Source: Buxus sempervirens
Lineage: Eukaryota > Streptophyta > Magnoliopsida > Buxales > Buxaceae
Length of the DNA: 64,000 nucleotides
Direction of reading: 5' to 3'
Assembly (NCBI GenBank): GCA_947561395.2
Contig: OX387187.1
Coordinates: forward strand, 25,401,829 to 25,465,828
Part shown: positions 62,080 through 64,000 of the stretch, in pieces
How positions within the stretch are numbered: the first letter of the stretch is position 1
Layout of the letters: each line of letters begins with the position of its first letter
The notes under the pieces: model-generated
Seen by the model: only the letters and a program-made list of their open reading frames with translations
Databases searched by the model: none
Told to the model about the DNA's origin: nothing
Program-made: the position numbers and the translations under genes

Positions 62080-62466
62080 CAAACACACACACACATATAT
62101 GTTTAAGTTTTCAGCTTGAAGGAACTGATTGAAGATGGGGTGGCCATACATGAGGGCAAATCTGCTTGAAGGACACGAGTTTACACTCGCACAAGCATAT
62201 ATATATATATATATATATATGTTTGTGCGAGTGTAAACTCGTGTCCTTCAAGCAGATTTACCTCTCATTTAGCTTGAAGGAACTGATTGAAATTGGGGGT
62301 GACAATACATAAGGGCAAATCTAGTCCAAAATTTTGGCACCTCTCATAGAAGGTGAATGAAATTTGTGTTATCAACAACCATCAACATGTGTTATGAATA
62401 ATTTTGCAATGGGATTGCTCAAGATTTATGTTAAAAGATGACAAATATAAATAGAACAGAAATTAC
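62080..62466 (-). other. DEFL intron, 5' part, with foldback repeat
   Basis: Contains the inverted repeat 62158-62259 and two copies of AGCTTGAAGGAACTGATTGA (about 62113 and 62270) that match the far side of B at about 17575. Confidence 0.7.
62158..62259. repeat. 37-bp perfect inverted repeat around a (TA)n loop
   Basis: Arms 62158-62194 and 62223-62259 (AAATCTGCTTGAAGGACACG... and its complement) separated by about 28 bp of CATATATA. Cruciform or hairpin forming; origin unknown. Confidence 0.9.
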
Positions 62467-62536
62467 CTGCAAGCACAATAAGTAACATGAGCATAAGGGC
62501 CATTGAAGATAGACGCTTCCCACGCTCCATTTCCAT
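62467..62536 (-). CDS. DEFL gene exon 1 (signal peptide)
   Basis: ATG 62536-62534 (a second in-frame ATG at 62530). A short basic start, then a hydrophobic ALMLMLLIVLA core, typical of plant DEFL exon 1. Donor CAG|GTAATT at 62466 in phase 1, which matches the phase of exon 2 at 16798. Only this junction and the shared strand link the exons; a 45.7-kb intron is inferred. Confidence 0.7.
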
Positions 62537-62606
62537 ACAAAGATGTAAAGGAAAGGTTTGCAAACCAGTGTACATTGATTGTGTACAATTATTGATCTAT
62601 TTATAA
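62537..62606 (-). promoter_or_regulatory. DEFL promoter and 5' UTR
   Basis: TATAAATA on the minus strand (62605-62598) lies about 62 bp upstream of the ATG, so a short leader is expected. Not touched by the retrotransposons. Confidence 0.55.
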
Positions 62607-62779
62607 TTGGGATGGTCATAGGAAAATATGTTTAATACGGACTAGGTTACAATTTAGAAATAATATTTTTTTCATGTTTTTATATTTTTCTTATTCAAGG
62701 AGGAGAAAAAGAGGTTTAATATGGACTATCAAAATATGCCTCATGCATATACCATATAAATTCTCTTTACAACACAAAA

Positions 62780-64000
62780 GAATGATTGGAAAGTTGTCTT
62801 TAGCAAGGCTTATTTCAAAAAGCGTTAACTTCTAGAATTGTTTAAAAAGCTTCTAGTAAAGAATTTGCATCCTTACGGTATTTTCTAGGAATACAAGTGA
62901 CAATGAAATCTATTTTTATTCAAATATATCAGGCAAAATGTGCCAAAAAAGTTATCTCCAATGTACAAAGCAAAATATACCAAAAATATTCTCTCCAAAG
63001 CATTATAGATAATTGCAAGGCGATATAAAACAATGCTTATTTTCTAGAGTTTGTTTTAGAATTATTTTAATGTTTAATATTAAAAATTTTAAGTCCCTAC
63101 ACTAATTCCTAGGTATGAATTTCAAAAGGACATACACTACTATTCATATGTCTCAATCAAAGAAGTTCTCGCTAAAGCACAAATATATGATTGCTAAGCT
63201 ACCAAGAAAAATGATCATTTCCATGATAATTTATTTTTAGAGATTATTATAAAGTTAGATACTAAAATTCTTGGGTCCTTACACCTTCTTTCTAGAAATC
63301 AACATGAGGAGGACTTCCAATTTAATTATATGTTACATGCAAATATATGAAAGAAGTTTTCTCCAACACCCAAATAAATGATTGGAATGCTATGTGAAGA
63401 AATGCTATTTTATAAAAGTGTTTATTTTTAGAATTATTAAGCTTGTTATTAAATGTCTTCGCTCCTTACGGTACTTTCTAGGAATCCAAGTGCCAAGGTT
63501 GTTCATTGTTGTTTATATGTCACAAGAAAAATATTCCAAAAAACTCTTTGTCAAGCATGAAGAATAATATGCCAAAATTTGTTCTCTTCAAAGCACAAAT
63601 TGATGAACTAAAGCATTCTCATTTTTGCGAGAGTCTCTACATTACTTTGTAGGAATCGAAGTCACAAGGACATGAACTATTATTTATATGTCTCAATCAA
63701 AAGGGTTCTCATAAAAGTACAAATAGATGATTGCAAGGCTACTTGGAGCAATTCTTATTTCCACAAGAGTTTAATTGTAGGAATTGTTTTAAAGTTTACT
63801 ATTTAATGTCTTTTGTCTTTACACCTACTTTCTAGGAATCAACTTAACAAGAACTATGTCGTTATATTTTGCATATACATACAAATAAAATAGTTCTCTC
63901 CAAAGCATTGATAGATGATCGCAAAGCTAGCTGGAAATGCTTCTTTCTGCAAGACTTTATTTTATAATTATTTTATAGTTTATTATTAAAGATCTTGTTT
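62780..64000 (+). repeat. Degenerate ~183-bp tandem repeat, apparently from a Ty1/copia RT fragment
   Basis: The landmark CTTTCTAGGAATC or a variant recurs at about 62888, 63112, 63295, 63481, 63652 and 63835 (intervals 224, 183, 186, 171, 183). Translated, units contain YFLGIQV, seven residues, then YMSQEKY (best at 63472-63540), the spacing of the copia RT motif YFLGIEV-x7-xxSQxKY. Other units keep YFLGIQV or YFVGIEV with stops and substitutions. Continues past the window end. Confidence 0.65.

Overview
The window is from a flowering-plant nuclear genome. The evidence is split genes with GT-AG introns, a two-exon defensin-like gene, decayed plant kinase and PP2C exons, a SINE, microsatellites, and above all nested Ty3/gypsy LTR retrotransposons of the Tat/Ogre group. 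These carry a tRNA-Arg-type primer site TGGCGACTCTGCTGGGGA, dual RNase H, a G-patch and accessory PMD/DUF7745 genes. I cannot name the species.

Layout. (1) 1-10597 is the 3' part of a plus-strand Tat element, here called D. Its pol lies off the left edge. Its 3' section carries two minus-strand (antisense) genes with introns and their own TATA promoters: a DUF7745-type gene (1-1257, cut by the window edge) and an 8-coding-exon plant-mobile-domain (PMD) gene (1731-4648). The PMD 5' UTR has been split by a solo LTR of family A (5712-7524, TSD GTCGC). D ends with a polypurine tract and 3' LTR (8367-10597), inserted at an exon end of a decayed kinase gene. (2) 10598-17742 is host sequence: kinase and PP2C pseudogene exons, a diverged duplication, SINE-like sequences, and exon 2 of a defensin-like (DEFL) gene. 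(3) 17738-62079 is plus-strand element B (TSD ATTAA, LTRs of 2866 bp), sitting in the single intron of the DEFL gene, whose signal-peptide exon lies at 62467-62536. B is gag-only (TR-GAG type) and has two younger elements inside it. A1 (20508-32093, minus, TSD GGTGT, also gag-only) is in B's 5' LTR. C (36296-54977, minus, TSD CCTAC, complete DUF7745-gag-pol) is in B's gag. (4) 62080-64000 holds a foldback, the DEFL promoter and exon 1, and a tandem array that looks derived from a copia reverse transcriptase fragment.

How the parts relate. Only C keeps a full set of enzymes. A1 and B keep LTRs, PBS, PPT and gag and share 3' non-coding blocks with C, so a C-like element could supply pol in trans. 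The signals that most deserve follow-up are not genes. First, every LTR family, the leaders of A1 and B, and both antisense gene promoters of D carry arrays of a 21-bp inverted repeat with invariant core CCG-N11-CGG, repeated every 28 or 39 bp, with half-sites specific to each family. Second, the gag leaders of A1, B and C carry tandem arrays of small hairpins whose loop is constant while the stems change in a compensatory way. Third, all four LTR families hold a second copy of the primer-site start (TGGCGACTC) 66-70 nt before the LTR end.
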